DNA from: Phenylobacterium sp. Root1290
GTDB taxonomy: Bacteria; Pseudomonadota; Alphaproteobacteria; Caulobacterales; Caulobacteraceae
DNA: 64,000 nucleotides
Direction: 5' to 3'
Assembly: GCF_001425305.1 (NCBI RefSeq)
Contig: NZ_LMEE01000001.1
Coordinates: 926,216 to 990,215 of the forward strand
Under the pieces are notes generated by a model, which made no database searches, was not told the origin of the DNA, and worked only from the letters and a program-made list of their open reading frames with translations. The position numbers and the translations under genes were made by a program. Position 1 is the stretch's first letter, and the number at the start of each line of letters is the position of its first letter. This document shows positions 52,288 through 62,145 of the stretch, piece by piece.

Positions 52288-53120
52288 TTCACGCGCCGCT
52301 CAAATTTCGGTTCAAAGACGGCGGTATCGCCGGAAGTCTGCGCCAAGGCCATAGCCTCGCCCACGATCAGCAGCGCCGGACCGGCCACCTGTTCGGCGGC
52401 GGCCGGCAGGCCGGCCAGGGTGGTGACGATGCGGTTCTCGTCCGGACGGCTCGCGTTCTCGACGACCAGGACCGGGGTCGAGCCCTGGCGGCCCGCGCCG
52501 ATCAGCCGGGCGGCGATGCCCGCCGCGGTCGATACGCCCATGTAGATGACGACGGTCTGGTTGGGCTTGGCCAGGCTCTCCCAGTCCAGGTCCGGCTCGC
52601 TGCCCGAGGCGGCGTGGCCGGTCACGAACGTAACCGCCTGGGCCGAGCCGCGATGGGTCAGCGGCGCGCCCGCGTTGGCGCCGGCCGCCAGGGCCGCGGT
52701 GACCCCGGGCACGACGTGGCATTCGACGCCGGCCTCGCGGCAGGCCTCGAGCTCCTCGCCGCCACGTCCGAAGATGAAGGGATCGCCGCCCTTGAGCCGC
52801 ACGACCCGCAAGCCTTCCTGGGCGAAGGCGACCAGCATGCGGTTGATCTCGTCCTGGGCGTAGGAATGGCGCGACTTGCGCTTGGCGACCGAGATGCGCT
52901 GGGCCGAGGCCGGCGCCATATCGAGGATCTCGTCGGTGACCAGGCCGTCGTGGACGACGACTTCAGCCGCCTGCAGGGCCTTGAGCGCCTTGATGGTCAG
53001 CAGTTCAGGGTCGCCGGGGCCAGCGCCCACCAGCCAGACAGCGCCCGTCGCGCGACGGCGCGCTCCGCCCAGCACGACGAGGCGCTTGCCGCTCTCGTTT
53101 TTGGGCTTGCGGTCAGGCAT
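52284..53120 (-). CDS. cobA: Uroporphyrinogen-III C-methyltransferase (SUMT)
   Basis: A 278-residue SAM-dependent methyltransferase with VWLVGAGPGDPELLTIKALK near the start, VRLKGGDPFIFGRGGEE, PGVTAALAAGANAGAPLTHRG and TVVIYMGVS. Only the CysG-A-like domain is present, so precorrin-2 oxidation and iron insertion for siroheme must come from another gene. The position at the head of the operon supplies siroheme for CysI. The start at 53120 is chosen over a long upstream extension with no family similarity. Confidence 0.92.
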   Translation of the reverse strand: MPDRKPKNESGKRLVVLGGARRRATGAVWLVGAGPGDPELLTIKALKALQAAEVVVHDGLVTDEILDMAPASAQRISVAKRKSRHSYAQDEINRMLVAFAQEGLRVVRLKGGDPFIFGRGGEELEACREAGVECHVVPGVTAALAAGANAGAPLTHRGSAQAVTFVTGHAASGSEPDLDWESLAKPNQTVVIYMGVSTAAGIAARLIGAGRQGSTPVLVVENASRPDENRIVTTLAGLPAAAEQVAGPALLIVGEAMALAQTSGDTAVFEPKFERRVK

Positions 53121-53124
53121 TGTT

Positions 53125-53139
53125 TTTAGCTTCTCTAAA
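53125..53139. promoter_or_regulatory. Small palindrome upstream of the sulfite operon
   Basis: TTTAG (53125-53129) and CTAAA (53135-53139) flank CTTCT, 4 nt upstream of the cobA start. The TN11A-type spacing resembles LysR-type operators, and a LysR gene is divergent from here. The match is short. Confidence 0.3.
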
Positions 53140-53297
53140 CGCCTAGCTTGAAAGCGAGAGCGGGACGGGCTTGCACCCGCCCCGCCATGATATCCGCCGA
53201 CGAAAAGGGCCAATACCTCGGCGAACGGTTGCAAACTGGTCGTGAAAGGGCCAATTCGCAACCCAAGGACTTCTGCCGGGGGTGTCAGGAAAACTCG

Positions 53298-54254
53298 ATG
53301 GAGCGCAACGCGGAACGCCGCCGATTGCCGCCGCTCAACGCCTTGCGGGCGTTCGAGGCGGCCGCGCGGCACCTCAATTTCTCTCGGGCGGCGGACGAGC
53401 TGTCCGTGACGCCCGGAGCTGTCAGCCAGCAAATTCAGAACCTCGAAGACTATGTCGGGGCGGCCCTGTTCAAGCGGACGCCCAAGGGGCTGCTGCTGAC
53501 CGACGCGGCGCAGACCGCCCTGCCCGCCCTGCGCGAGGCGTTCGACCGGCTGGCGGAAGCCGCCTCGATGCTGACCGCCGCCGTGGACGGCCGGCGCCTG
53601 ACCCTGACCGCCGCGCCGTCGTTCGCGGCCAAGTGGCTGGTGCCGCGCCTGGGCCGATTCGAAGAGCTGCATCCGCAGGTCGACGTCTGGCTTTCGGCCG
53701 GCCTGGAACTGGTCGATCTGACCGCCGGCGAGGTCGACGTGGCGATCCGCTACGGCGCCGGCCGCTATCCGGGCCTGGAGGTTCGCCGGCTGATCGGCGA
53801 AACGGTTATTCCCGTGCTTTCTCCAGACCTTGCGGCGAACATCGCACTCAACGAACCCGCCGACCTGGCCCATCACATCCTGCTGCACGACGGCTCGCCC
53901 GAGCCCGACGATTCGTGCCCTGACTGGACGATGTGGCTCGCCGCGCGCGGCCTGCGCGGCATCGATGGCGCACGCGGCCCGCGGTTCAACCAATCGAGCC
54001 TGGTGATCGAGGCGGCGGTGAACGGCCGCGGCGTGGCGCTGGCCAAGCGGACCCTGGCCCAGGCCGACCTCGACGCCGGCCGGCTGATCGCCCCGCTGCA
54101 GATCGCGACGGCCGTCGATTTCGCCTATTACGTGGTCCACCCGAAGGCCAAGGGCCGCCTGCCGCAGGTCAAGGCGTTCATCAACTGGATCGCCGCCGAA
54201 GCCGAAGCCCACGAAGCTGCGCTAAGAACCCTGGACAACGGGGCCGGGATTTAG
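53298..54254 (+). CDS. LysR-family transcriptional regulator (GcvA-like)
   Basis: A 318-residue LysR protein. The N-terminal helix-turn-helix has PPLNALRAFEAAARHLNFSRAADELSVTPGAVSQQ, followed by RTPKGLLLTDA. The effector domain follows, with SAGLELVDLTAGEVDVAIRYG. The N-terminal signature places it in the GcvA subgroup, not CysB. It is divergent from the sulfite operon, so it may still control it. The start at 53298 is chosen over an open upstream extension to 53148. Confidence 0.93.
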   Translation: MERNAERRRLPPLNALRAFEAAARHLNFSRAADELSVTPGAVSQQIQNLEDYVGAALFKRTPKGLLLTDAAQTALPALREAFDRLAEAASMLTAAVDGRRLTLTAAPSFAAKWLVPRLGRFEELHPQVDVWLSAGLELVDLTAGEVDVAIRYGAGRYPGLEVRRLIGETVIPVLSPDLAANIALNEPADLAHHILLHDGSPEPDDSCPDWTMWLAARGLRGIDGARGPRFNQSSLVIEAAVNGRGVALAKRTLAQADLDAGRLIAPLQIATAVDFAYYVVHPKAKGRLPQVKAFINWIAAEAEAHEAALRTLDNGAGI

Positions 54255-54268
54255 TCCTAAGCGGACCC

Positions 54269-54601
54269 ATGAAAATCGTTGTTGATGAGCGGCCCTTGCC
54301 GGCCGACTGCGAGACCATGCTCGATGTCCGCAAGGGCGTCGATGCGTTGGACCGCGCGCTTGTTCTGATGCTGGCCGAGCGCCAGCGTTACATGGACGCC
54401 GCCGCCCGTATCAAGTCCGAACGCCACACGGTGCTGGACACCGCGCGGATCGAGGACGTGGTGACCAAGGTCAAGGCGGCCGCCCGTGACGCTGGCCTGT
54501 CTGAGGAGATCGCCGAGCCGGTGTGGCGGCTGCTGATCGACCGCTGCATCGCCTACGAGTTCGGCGTGTGGGATCAGCTGCGCGGCGTGCGCAACGACTG
54601 A
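54269..54601 (+). CDS. Chorismate mutase (AroQ/PchB type)
   Basis: A 110-residue all-helical protein: DVRKGVDALDRALVLMLAERQRY, RIKSERHTVLDTARIEDVVTKV and a final WRLLIDRCIAYEFGVWDQL. This is the AroQ-fold, single-domain chorismate mutase or isochorismate pyruvate-lyase arrangement with the expected Arg and Lys positions. It converts chorismate to prephenate for Phe/Tyr. It follows LysR by 14 nt, and its end overlaps the convergent HPt gene by 28 bp. Confidence 0.88.
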   Translation: MKIVVDERPLPADCETMLDVRKGVDALDRALVLMLAERQRYMDAAARIKSERHTVLDTARIEDVVTKVKAAARDAGLSEEIAEPVWRLLIDRCIAYEFGVWDQLRGVRND

Positions 54602-54924
54602 AGCGCCCGCTCGTGGGCGTAGGCCGCCACGTCGGCCAGCGCAGCGTCCAGGGCGTCCTTCACCCCATCGATCGCGCCGGGGCCTTCGGCCTCGGCGCGC
54701 GCGCAGGCGTCTCCGAGCTGGAACGCCCCCACGCCACGGGCGGCGCCCTTGATGGTGTGCACGGCGTCACGCCAGCCTTCCGAGGATGGTTCCAGCAGGC
54801 TGGCCCAGATGGCGGCCTGCTGGCGGAAGAGATCGAGCACCTCGTCGATCACATCGCCGTCGCCGGCGGTGAAGGTCTCGAGGTACTGAAAGTCCACCGC
54901 CCCGGTGAGATCGCGCCTCGCCAT
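54574..54924 (-). CDS. Orphan HPt (histidine phosphotransfer) protein
   Basis: A 116-residue helical protein with the HPt signature AVHTIKGAARGVGAFQLGDAC, phosphorylatable His at residue 56. The helices before and after fit the four-helix bundle. It would relay phosphate between a hybrid kinase and a response regulator not encoded nearby. The start at 54924 follows GGGGG; an upstream ATG at 54942 is less likely. The 3' end overlaps the chorismate mutase gene. Confidence 0.85.
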   Translation of the reverse strand: MARRDLTGAVDFQYLETFTAGDGDVIDEVLDLFRQQAAIWASLLEPSSEGWRDAVHTIKGAARGVGAFQLGDACARAEAEGPGAIDGVKDALDAALADVAAYAHERALQSLRTPRS

Positions 54925-55007
54925 GAATTCCCCCTGCTGCACGCCACCGACTCGACCTTGACGTGAACTTGCCTAAGTTGCCGCCGGCCTAACAAGGGAC
55001 CAAGCGC

Positions 55008-55712
55008 ATGAAAATTCTGGTCGGAACCCCCACCTACAACGGCCAGGTGACCGGTCAGTACACGCGCAGCATGCTTGAGTTGCAGGCGATGCTGGGCGCT
55101 TCGATGGGCTGGGAGTCGACCAAGGCGGTGATCATTTCCACCGCGCGCAACCTGTTGGCCAGCCGCGTGCTTGAGACCGACCACACCCACCTGCTGTTCG
55201 TCGATGCGGACGTCAGCTTCCCCGCCAGCGTGGTCCAGAAGATGATCGCCCTCGACGAGCCGGTGGTCGCGGGGATCTATCCGCAGCGGGCGCTGAACGT
55301 CGCCGCCTTCCACGCCGCGGCGCGCAAGCACGCCGATCCCAACACCGCCTTCGCCGCGGCCCTCAGCTATCCGGTCGACCTGGTCGAGCCGCACGTGACC
55401 AAGGGCGACTTCTACGAGGCGCAGACCGCCCCCACCGGCCTGATGCTGATCAAGCGCGAGGTGTTCGAGGCCCTGCGCGAGGCCGATCCGTCGCTCTATC
55501 GCAGCTCGGCGGGCAGCTACTACGCCCATCAGAACCTCAAGAACGTGCTGCAGTGCTTCGAGCCGCTGGCCGACGAGAACGGCGTGGCGATGAGCGAGGA
55601 CATCTCGTTCTGCCACCGTTGGCGAGCCCTGGGTGGGAAGATCTGGACCCTCTTCGACCACTACATCGCCCACACCGGGCCCTACACTTTCCGTCCGATG
55701 CCGGCGGGATAG
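55008..55712 (+). CDS. Glycosyltransferase-like (GT-A fold) protein
   Basis: A 234-residue protein beginning ILVGTPTYNGQVTGQYTRSM, with a DxD-type motif LLFVDADVSF and VVAGIYPQRALN. This layout matches small GT-A/GT2-like transferases, but the middle lacks a clear catalytic base motif, so activity is not assured. GGGACCAAGCGC precedes the ATG. It lies just upstream of tRNA-Lys with no partner gene in the same orientation. Confidence 0.78.
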   Translation: MKILVGTPTYNGQVTGQYTRSMLELQAMLGASMGWESTKAVIISTARNLLASRVLETDHTHLLFVDADVSFPASVVQKMIALDEPVVAGIYPQRALNVAAFHAAARKHADPNTAFAAALSYPVDLVEPHVTKGDFYEAQTAPTGLMLIKREVFEALREADPSLYRSSAGSYYAHQNLKNVLQCFEPLADENGVAMSEDISFCHRWRALGGKIWTLFDHYIAHTGPYTFRPMPAG

Positions 55713-55846
55713 CGAGCGGCGCCAGAAGACGCTTGCAACGCCCAGCGAGACTCGCTAACAGGACGCCTCCCCAGCGGGGCGGCGGGCGAAACGCTCTTCC
55801 GACCAGCCAGGGAAATAGCCGCAAAGCCTTATGGCGTAACGGTTAT

Positions 55847-55922
<76 letters not shown>

Positions 55923-56009
55923 TCCCCACGCCGTCACCAACCCGGCGTAACCTACTTCCCCACGAAACGGCGGACACCGGCGCAGCTAGCGCCGGGCCGT
56001 CGCCGTGCG

Positions 56010-57998
56010 TCAGCGACGCAGGACCAGGCCGACGCGGAAGGTCTGCGGCTGGTCGTAGCTTTCCAGACCGTCGCCTGTCTGCGCCGTCTCGATCTTGGCG
56101 TCGAACAGGTTCTCGGCGGCCGCATAGAGGGTCACCGAACGCGAGACGGTCCAGTCGGCGCGCAGGTTGACGTCGGTCGCCGCCGACAGCTCGCGGGTGT
56201 TGAGGTCGTCGTCGAAACGGTCGCCTTCGTAGCGCACCACGGCGCGCAGATTCAGGGCCTCGATGGGCCGCCACGTGGCTTCGCCCGTCGCGGTGAAACG
56301 TGGGGTCTGGGCCGGACGCAGGCCGGTGAGTTGCGGCGCGGCCGATCCGCCGTCGACCTCGGCGTCGGTATAGGCGCCGGCAAGGCGCAGGGAGACGCTC
56401 TCCCAACGGCGCTCGACCTCCGCCTCGATCCCGTAGGCGTCGACCTGTCCGGCGTTCTGCCGCTGGCGCAGCACCCCGCCGGCCGGGATGAGCCCGGCGA
56501 TCGGGAAGGTCGCGGGTCCAAAGCCGATAGTGACGTTGGCCACCGCGCCGTCGAGGCGGTTGGCGAACACGGTGACGTCCCAGCGCAGGTCGCCCTCGGC
56601 GCCGACGCCGAACTCCACCCCGTAGAGCTTCTCCGGCTCGAGGCCGGCATTGGCCTCGGTCACGTCGTTGCCGACCCGGAACGGACGGTAGAGCTCGTTG
56701 AGCGTGGCGGGCCGGAACCCGGCATAGGCCGCGCCCCGGAGATAGAGGCTGTCGGAGACGCCGTAGCGCGCACCCAGCCGTCCCGTGGGCAGCCAGCCGT
56801 CGCGGTCGGCCGGGCGATTGTCGAGGGTCACCGCGCCGCTGGCGGCGTCGCGCTCTCGCCGCTGACCGTCGTAGGTGGCCCAGCGGTCCAGCCGCACGCC
56901 GCCGGTCAGCAGCCAGTCGCCGGCATTACGATAGGCCTCGCCATAGGCGCCCAACACCGATTGCGTACCGCCCGCGACCCGGTCGCGGGTGAAGGCGCCG
57001 GCGATGTAGCGAAACTTCTCGCGGGTCTCGCCGTCGAAGATCCGGGCGTCGGCGCCCACTTCCCAGCCGCCCGCCGCGCTATCGCGGCGCAGAGCGGCGT
57101 TGAGGCCGTAGCCCATGGCCGGCGTGGCGTACTGCTCGCTGGCCGGCGTGGTGGTGTTGCGGCCCGCTGCGACGGCGGCCGAACGGTTCTCGAAGTCCGA
57201 GCGCTTGAGCCAGCCCTGCAGCCGCCATCCGGCGCGCTCGGCGTCCGGCTGGTCGACCAGTGTCGCCGAGAGGGTGGCGCCGGTCGCGCGTGAGTCGGCC
57301 CCGACCAGGCCCGCGCCACGCTTTTCCTGGTAGCCCGAGAGGCGCAGCGCCAGTTCCTTGCCGGCGACCTGCGGCGTCCAGCGCAGAGCGCCGCCCAGGC
57401 CCTGGTAGTAGAGCTCGGTATCGGCCGCGCCGCGCCCCTGGCCCAGCGGGACCCAGCCATCGCTGCGTTCGGTCGCCGCGGACAGGAAGAGGTCGCCGAT
57501 CGCGCCAGCCGCGGCCGCGCCCGCGAGGCCGCGCTCGCCGCCATAGACCTCATACTCGCCGCCGCGCGGCGCGCGGGTGCGTTCGGAAAGCTGGATGGTC
57601 CCGGTGAGCGCGCCCGCGCCATAGGGGCCCGCCCCTGCGCCGCGCACTACTCGCGCCTGCTCGACCGAGATCGTCGGCAGGCCGGTCCACAGCACCCAGC
57701 CGCCGAACGGATCGTTCTGCGGCACGCCGTCCAGCAGCACCAGCGCGCGGCTGGCGCCGGAACCGGCGATGGACCGGACGCTGATCCCCTGGGTGGTCGG
57801 GTTGGAGACCTGGCTGGAGGTCCGGCGGAACAGCTGCACGCCCGGGGTCGCGGTCAGCGCCTCGTCCAGGCGCGGCGCGGTGGCGATGGTCTCGCTGCCG
57901 ATGGTGACGATGGAGAACGCCTTGTCGCCGGGCGACGGCGGCAGACGGGCGGCCTCGACCACGACGGTGTCGACGAGCGGGGGAAGGTCTAGGGGCAC
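56010..57998 (-). CDS. TonB-dependent receptor lacking a visible signal peptide
   Basis: A 662-residue receptor. The TonB-box-like start DTVVVEAARLPPSPGDKAFS leads into a plug with GISVRSIAGSGASRALVLLDGVP and RVVRGAGAGPYGAGALTGTI, then a barrel of about 22 strands ending in FRVGLVLRR. The start at GTG 57998 gives no hydrophobic signal, and the frame upstream is closed by a stop after about 22 codons without a usable signal. The true start may be missed, a frameshift may separate the signal, or the gene may be inactive. It lies downstream of malic enzyme. The size suggests a vitamin or siderophore receptor; no cobalamin riboswitch is seen. Confidence 0.85.
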   Translation of the reverse strand: MPLDLPPLVDTVVVEAARLPPSPGDKAFSIVTIGSETIATAPRLDEALTATPGVQLFRRTSSQVSNPTTQGISVRSIAGSGASRALVLLDGVPQNDPFGGWVLWTGLPTISVEQARVVRGAGAGPYGAGALTGTIQLSERTRAPRGGEYEVYGGERGLAGAAAAGAIGDLFLSAATERSDGWVPLGQGRGAADTELYYQGLGGALRWTPQVAGKELALRLSGYQEKRGAGLVGADSRATGATLSATLVDQPDAERAGWRLQGWLKRSDFENRSAAVAAGRNTTTPASEQYATPAMGYGLNAALRRDSAAGGWEVGADARIFDGETREKFRYIAGAFTRDRVAGGTQSVLGAYGEAYRNAGDWLLTGGVRLDRWATYDGQRRERDAASGAVTLDNRPADRDGWLPTGRLGARYGVSDSLYLRGAAYAGFRPATLNELYRPFRVGNDVTEANAGLEPEKLYGVEFGVGAEGDLRWDVTVFANRLDGAVANVTIGFGPATFPIAGLIPAGGVLRQRQNAGQVDAYGIEAEVERRWESVSLRLAGAYTDAEVDGGSAAPQLTGLRPAQTPRFTATGEATWRPIEALNLRAVVRYEGDRFDDDLNTRELSAATDVNLRADWTVSRSVTLYAAAENLFDAKIETAQTGDGLESYDQPQTFRVGLVLRR

Positions 57999-58080
57999 TG
58001 CGGCGGCTCTCCCGGTTTGGCGCGAGGGACTAGCGCAGGGTTCGCGGCGTCAGGGTAGAGCTAAACCGCAGGCCGCGAGC

Positions 58081-58106
58081 GGAGACGCGCCGCAGGGCGC
58101 GCCTCC
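58081..58106 (-). terminator. Hairpin between malic enzyme and the TonB receptor
   Basis: An 11-bp stem with one mismatch (58081-58091 with 58096-58106) and a 4-nt loop lies 10 nt after the malic enzyme stop. It has no T-run. It may terminate or separate the malic enzyme and receptor transcripts. Confidence 0.5.
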
Positions 58107-58115
58107 CCTAAATGA

Positions 58116-60383
58116 TCAGGCTCGGGCGGCGGCCTGGCTGGCCACCAGCGCGGTCATGTTGACGATGCCACGCGCCGTCGCCGTGGGGCTGAGCACGTGC
58201 AGCGGCTTGGAGAGGCCCAGCAGCAGCGGCCCGACCTCGATGCCCTCGGTCACCGCACTGACCAAGGTCAGGGCGATGTTGGCGGCGTCGAGCGACGGGG
58301 CGATCAGCAGGTTGGCGTCCCCGGCGAACGCGCCGCCGGAGATGTAGCGGGTGCGGACCTGCTCGTTCAGCGCCGCGTCGCCATGCATTTCGCCGTCGAC
58401 CTCCAGCCCCGGATCCAGTTCGCGGACGATGGCCAGGGCCTGGCGCATCTTGCGCGCGGACGGCGAGTTGGAGGAGCCGAAGCTGGAGTGCGACAGCAGC
58501 GCCACCTTCGGGGTGATGCCGAAGCCGCGCACCGCCTCGGCCGCCAGGATCGTGGACTCGGCGATCTGCTCGGCGGTCGGGTCGACGTTGACGTGGGTGT
58601 CGCAGAAGAACAGCGCGCCCTTGGGCATGATCACCCCGGAGAGCGCCGAGATCCGCGAGACGCCGGGCCGGGCCGGGATCACCGGGGTGGCGTAGGTGAA
58701 GTGACGCCACCAGTCGCCGCCGCCGCCGACCAGGGCGCCGTCGACCATCCCCCGGCGCAGCAGCATGGCCGCCGTGACGGTCGGGCGGGTGACGACGCGG
58801 CGGTTGGCGGCCGTCGGCGGCACGCCGCGACGCTCGACCACCGCGCGGTACTCGGCGGAGATCTCATCCACCGACGGATCGGCGTCGGGGTCGAAAATCT
58901 CGACGTCGCGGTCGGGCGTCAGGCGCAGACCCAGTTCGCGGACCTTGGCCTCGATGGTCTCGCGGTGGCCGATCAGCACCGGGCGGGCGAGTTGCTCGTC
59001 GACGACGGTCTGGACGCCGCGCAGGACGCGCTCGTCCTCGCCTTCGGCATAGGCGATGCGGCGCTTGCAGTCGCGGGCCTGGGCGAACACCGGGCGCATC
59101 AGCTGGCCCGAGCGGTAGACATAGCCTTCAAGCTCGCGGCGATAGGCCTCGAAGTCGGCGATCGGGCGGCGAGCGACGCCCGAGTCCATCGCCGCCTTGG
59201 CGACGGCGGGCGCGATCTCGAGGATCAGGCGCGGGTCGAAGGGCTTGGGGATCACGTAGTCGCGGCCGAACAGCGGGACCTGGCCGGCATAGGCGCTGGC
59301 GACGACATCGCTGACCTCGGCGCGGGCGAGCTCGGCGATGGCCTCGGCGGCCGCCTGCTTCATCGCCTCGTTGATCTCGGTGGCGCCGACGTCGAGGGCG
59401 CCGCGGAAGATGAACGGGAAACAGAGGACGTTGTTGACCTGGTTCGGGTAGTCCGAACGGCCGGTGGCGACGATGGCGTCCGGGCGGCTGGCGACCACCA
59501 GCTCGGGCAGGATCTCCGGCTCGGGATTGGCCAGGGCCATGATCAGCGGGCTCTTGGCCAGCAGCGGGAGCCATTCCTGCTTGAGCACGCGCGGCGCGGA
59601 GAGGCCCAGGAAGATGTCGGCGCCGACCAGCACGTCCTGCAGCGTCCGGGCGTCGGTCTTGCGGGCGTAGCGCGCCAGTTCCGGCGTCAGGTCGCCGCGA
59701 TCCTTGTGCACGACGCCGTTGATGTCGGTGAGGGTGATGTTGTCGGCCGGCAGGCCCATGCTGACCAGCAAGTCCACGCAGGCCAGCGCCGCCGCGCCCG
59801 CCCCGGACGTGACCAGCTTCACCTCGGAGAGCTGCTTGCCCTGGATGGTCAGGGCGTTGCGGACGGCCGCGGCGCAGACGATGGCGGTGCCGTGCTGGTC
59901 GTCATGGAAGACCGGAATGTTCATCCGCTCGCGCAGGGCGCGCTCGATGTAGAAGCACTCCGGGGCCTTGATGTCCTCGAGGTTGATGCCGCCGAAGGTC
60001 GGCTCGAGCGCGGCCACCACCTCGACGAAGTGGTCGGGGCTGGACGAGGAGACCTCCAGGTCGAAGACGTCGATGCCGGCGAACTTCTTGAAGAGGACGG
60101 CCTTGCCCTCCATCACCGGCTTGGACGCCAGCGGGCCGATGTTGCCCAGGCCCAGGACTGCGGTGCCGTCGGTGATCACCGCCACCAGGTTGCCGCGGGC
60201 GGTGACGCGCTCGGCCCAGGCCGGGTCCTCGACGATCGCCTCGCAGGCCGCCGCGACGCCAGGCGAATAGGCCAGGGCCAGATCGCGTTGAGTCGCCATC
60301 GGCTTGGTGGGCTCGACGCTCAGTTTCCCGGGCCGTCCAAACTCGTGATAGGCGAGCGCAGCGCGCCGCAGAGCGTCATCCAA
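58116..60383 (-). CDS. maeB: NADP-dependent malic enzyme (MaeB type)
   Basis: A 755-residue two-domain protein. The N-terminal malic enzyme part has [17 protein letters not shown], the metal and malate-binding [20 protein letters not shown] and the NADP fold [17 protein letters not shown]. From about residue 430 a phosphotransacetylase-like domain follows ([19 protein letters not shown]), which in this class is regulatory, not catalytic. It decarboxylates malate to pyruvate and makes NADPH. The minus-strand start at 60383 fits the family. Confidence 0.95.
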   Translation of the reverse strand: MDDALRRAALAYHEFGRPGKLSVEPTKPMATQRDLALAYSPGVAAACEAIVEDPAWAERVTARGNLVAVITDGTAVLGLGNIGPLASKPVMEGKAVLFKKFAGIDVFDLEVSSSSPDHFVEVVAALEPTFGGINLEDIKAPECFYIERALRERMNIPVFHDDQHGTAIVCAAAVRNALTIQGKQLSEVKLVTSGAGAAALACVDLLVSMGLPADNITLTDINGVVHKDRGDLTPELARYARKTDARTLQDVLVGADIFLGLSAPRVLKQEWLPLLAKSPLIMALANPEPEILPELVVASRPDAIVATGRSDYPNQVNNVLCFPFIFRGALDVGATEINEAMKQAAAEAIAELARAEVSDVVASAYAGQVPLFGRDYVIPKPFDPRLILEIAPAVAKAAMDSGVARRPIADFEAYRRELEGYVYRSGQLMRPVFAQARDCKRRIAYAEGEDERVLRGVQTVVDEQLARPVLIGHRETIEAKVRELGLRLTPDRDVEIFDPDADPSVDEISAEYRAVVERRGVPPTAANRRVVTRPTVTAAMLLRRGMVDGALVGGGGDWWRHFTYATPVIPARPGVSRISALSGVIMPKGALFFCDTHVNVDPTAEQIAESTILAAEAVRGFGITPKVALLSHSSFGSSNSPSARKMRQALAIVRELDPGLEVDGEMHGDAALNEQVRTRYISGGAFAGDANLLIAPSLDAANIALTLVSAVTEGIEVGPLLLGLSKPLHVLSPTATARGIVNMTALVASQAAARA

Positions 60384-60515
60384 AGCCGGTTCCTTCCATA
60401 CAGCGACCCACGCGCGGGGGCTTGGTCCCGCGAGGGCCTTCGATACGACGGGGCGAAGTCTCGTTTCTAGCCCAGACCGGGCGAAATCCTAGCCGTGATG
60501 CCGACTTATCGTCGA

Positions 60516-61619
60516 TCAGGCTGCGGTGCGCTCGGCCACGACCGCTTCGACGATGTGCGCGCGGTAGAGGACGGCCAGCAGATCGGTCTGGGTGATGATG
60601 CCGATCAGCACCCGGTTCTCGTCCACGACCAGGGCCTCGTGCACCGCGCCGCTGGACAGCAGCGGCAGCAGCGCCTCGATCGGCGTGCCCTCGCGGACCC
60701 GGTGGACAAAGGGATCGACCGCCGCCTCGACCGGACGCTGGCGTGCGGCCAGCAGCTCGGCGCGGCGCACCATGCCGACCACCCTGCCCTGCGCATCGAC
60801 GACGGGAGCCGTGCGCAGGTCGTGCGCCTGCAGGAAGGCCAGCGCGCTCTCGGCGCTCTGGCTTGCATCGACCGAGATGACGTCGCGGGACATGATCTCT
60901 CCGCAGAGGATCGCCGAGTGCAGGCGCTTGTGGGCCTGGAGCTCGACCTGGCGGAACAGCGCGTCGAGGTCTTCGCGGCTGACGTCGAGCAGTTCGCCGT
61001 ACTGGGCCAAGGCCTGATCCAGGTCGGCCGAGGTGTAACCGACGCGGGACTGCGGGGCCGCGTCGCTGGTGGCGTGCGGACTTACCGCCGCCGGGACCCG
61101 GTGCGGATAGGACCGCCCCATCAGGCGATTGAGCCCGACCGCGGCGATCACCAGCAGCAGCGAGCAGAGCCCCACCGGAACCAGGGCGAAGCCGAACCCG
61201 AGGTCGGTGACGGCCGAACCGCCGATCACGGCGGTCAGGGCCATGGCCCCGCCCGGCGGGTGCAGGCACCCGAGCAGCATCATCAGGACGATCGCGAGCG
61301 CCACCGCCAGCGCTGCTGCGACCACCGGCTCAGGCACGAACATCGCGCAGGCGACGCCGACCAAGGCCGAAATGACGTTGCCGCCCAGGACGGCGCGGGG
61401 TTGAGCCAGCGGGCTGGCCGGGACCGCGAACAGCAGCACCGCCGACGCGCCGATCGGCCCGACCAGCAGCGGCCCCAGGCCCAGATCCTGACCGGCGACC
61501 AGGCGAGCGGCGACGCCGGCCAGCGCTACGCCGAGCAGGCTGCCGAGGCCGGCGCGCAGCACATCGTCGAAGCGGATCGGCGTCTTGCCGGTCAGCACTG
61601 TTTTCAAGCTGCTGAACAT
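60516..61619 (-). CDS. HPP-family membrane protein with CBS domains
   Basis: About 367 residues from ATG 61619; an upstream ATG at 61673 is also possible. The N-terminal half has four or five membrane helices with the HPP motif (LLGCLHPPGGAMALTAVIGG). The C-terminal half carries two CBS domains (SRDVISVDASQSAESALAFLQ and TPIEALLPLLSSGAVHEALVVD), which usually bind adenosyl nucleotides. Some HPP proteins transport nitrite across plastid envelopes; the bacterial role is open. Confidence 0.87.
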   Translation of the reverse strand: MFSSLKTVLTGKTPIRFDDVLRAGLGSLLGVALAGVAARLVAGQDLGLGPLLVGPIGASAVLLFAVPASPLAQPRAVLGGNVISALVGVACAMFVPEPVVAAALAVALAIVLMMLLGCLHPPGGAMALTAVIGGSAVTDLGFGFALVPVGLCSLLLVIAAVGLNRLMGRSYPHRVPAAVSPHATSDAAPQSRVGYTSADLDQALAQYGELLDVSREDLDALFRQVELQAHKRLHSAILCGEIMSRDVISVDASQSAESALAFLQAHDLRTAPVVDAQGRVVGMVRRAELLAARQRPVEAAVDPFVHRVREGTPIEALLPLLSSGAVHEALVVDENRVLIGIITQTDLLAVLYRAHIVEAVVAERTAA

Positions 61620-61803
61620 CGCGGCGCTTATGCCCAAACCTGCGGCGGCGCGCGCCCTCGAATCTCTAACCACGAGGCGAGATTTTCAGGCGACGCGACG
61701 AAGCGTCACCTTTGAATTAGCGTCAGTTTCGGCTTTTGGGTCGGCCCGCTGCGAAACCTTAGCAATTAAGGCCGATGAAAGCGTTTACTGCCAGGATGCA
61801 TCC

Positions 61804-62145
61804 GTGAGCGCCCCAGACTATTCCGATCGCCGAGAGCATCCCCGCGAGCCGACGAGCCTGCGCGCGCGCGTGTTCTACGGCAAGGAAATGGCCCACTGGG
61901 CCGACTGCACCATCGTCGACCTGAGCAAGGGCGGCGCCAGGCTGCAGATCTCTGCGATCTATCCCCTGCCCTCACGTTTCGTGGTGCTGCAACTGCTGGG
62001 CGGCATCGTCTACGACGTCCGCGTCCGCTGGCGCCGGGGCGACATGACCGGCGTGTCGTTCGACGCCCAGACCCAGATCGAAACCAACTCCGAAGAACGC
62101 CTGGTCGGCATCCAGAAGGCCTGGGAAGCGCTGCGCGCGGCCTAA
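61804..62145 (+). CDS. PilZ-domain protein
   Basis: A 113-residue protein from GTG 61804. The c-di-GMP-binding motif RxxxR is in DRREHPREP, and the second motif D-x-S-x-x-G is in VDLSKGGARL. The rest forms the PilZ barrel (VVLQLLGGIVYDVRVRWRRG). It probably senses c-di-GMP. It stands alone with an AGGA 8 nt before the start and ends with a 4-bp overlap against the convergent DUF1272 gene. Confidence 0.87.
   Translation: MSAPDYSDRREHPREPTSLRARVFYGKEMAHWADCTIVDLSKGGARLQISAIYPLPSRFVVLQLLGGIVYDVRVRWRRGDMTGVSFDAQTQIETNSEERLVGIQKAWEALRAA

Noticed and set aside
53298..54254. CysB identity for the LysR gene beside the sulfite operon
   Set aside because: Its N-terminal signature is that of the GcvA subgroup; proximity alone does not justify the name.
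57998..58115. Cobalamin riboswitch upstream of the second TonB receptor
   Set aside because: No conserved B12-box sequence is recognisable in this short gap; only a plain GC hairpin.
58197..60470. 757-codon plus-strand frame opposite malic enzyme
   Set aside because: Gly/Asp/Arg-rich shadow of maeB with no family resemblance.
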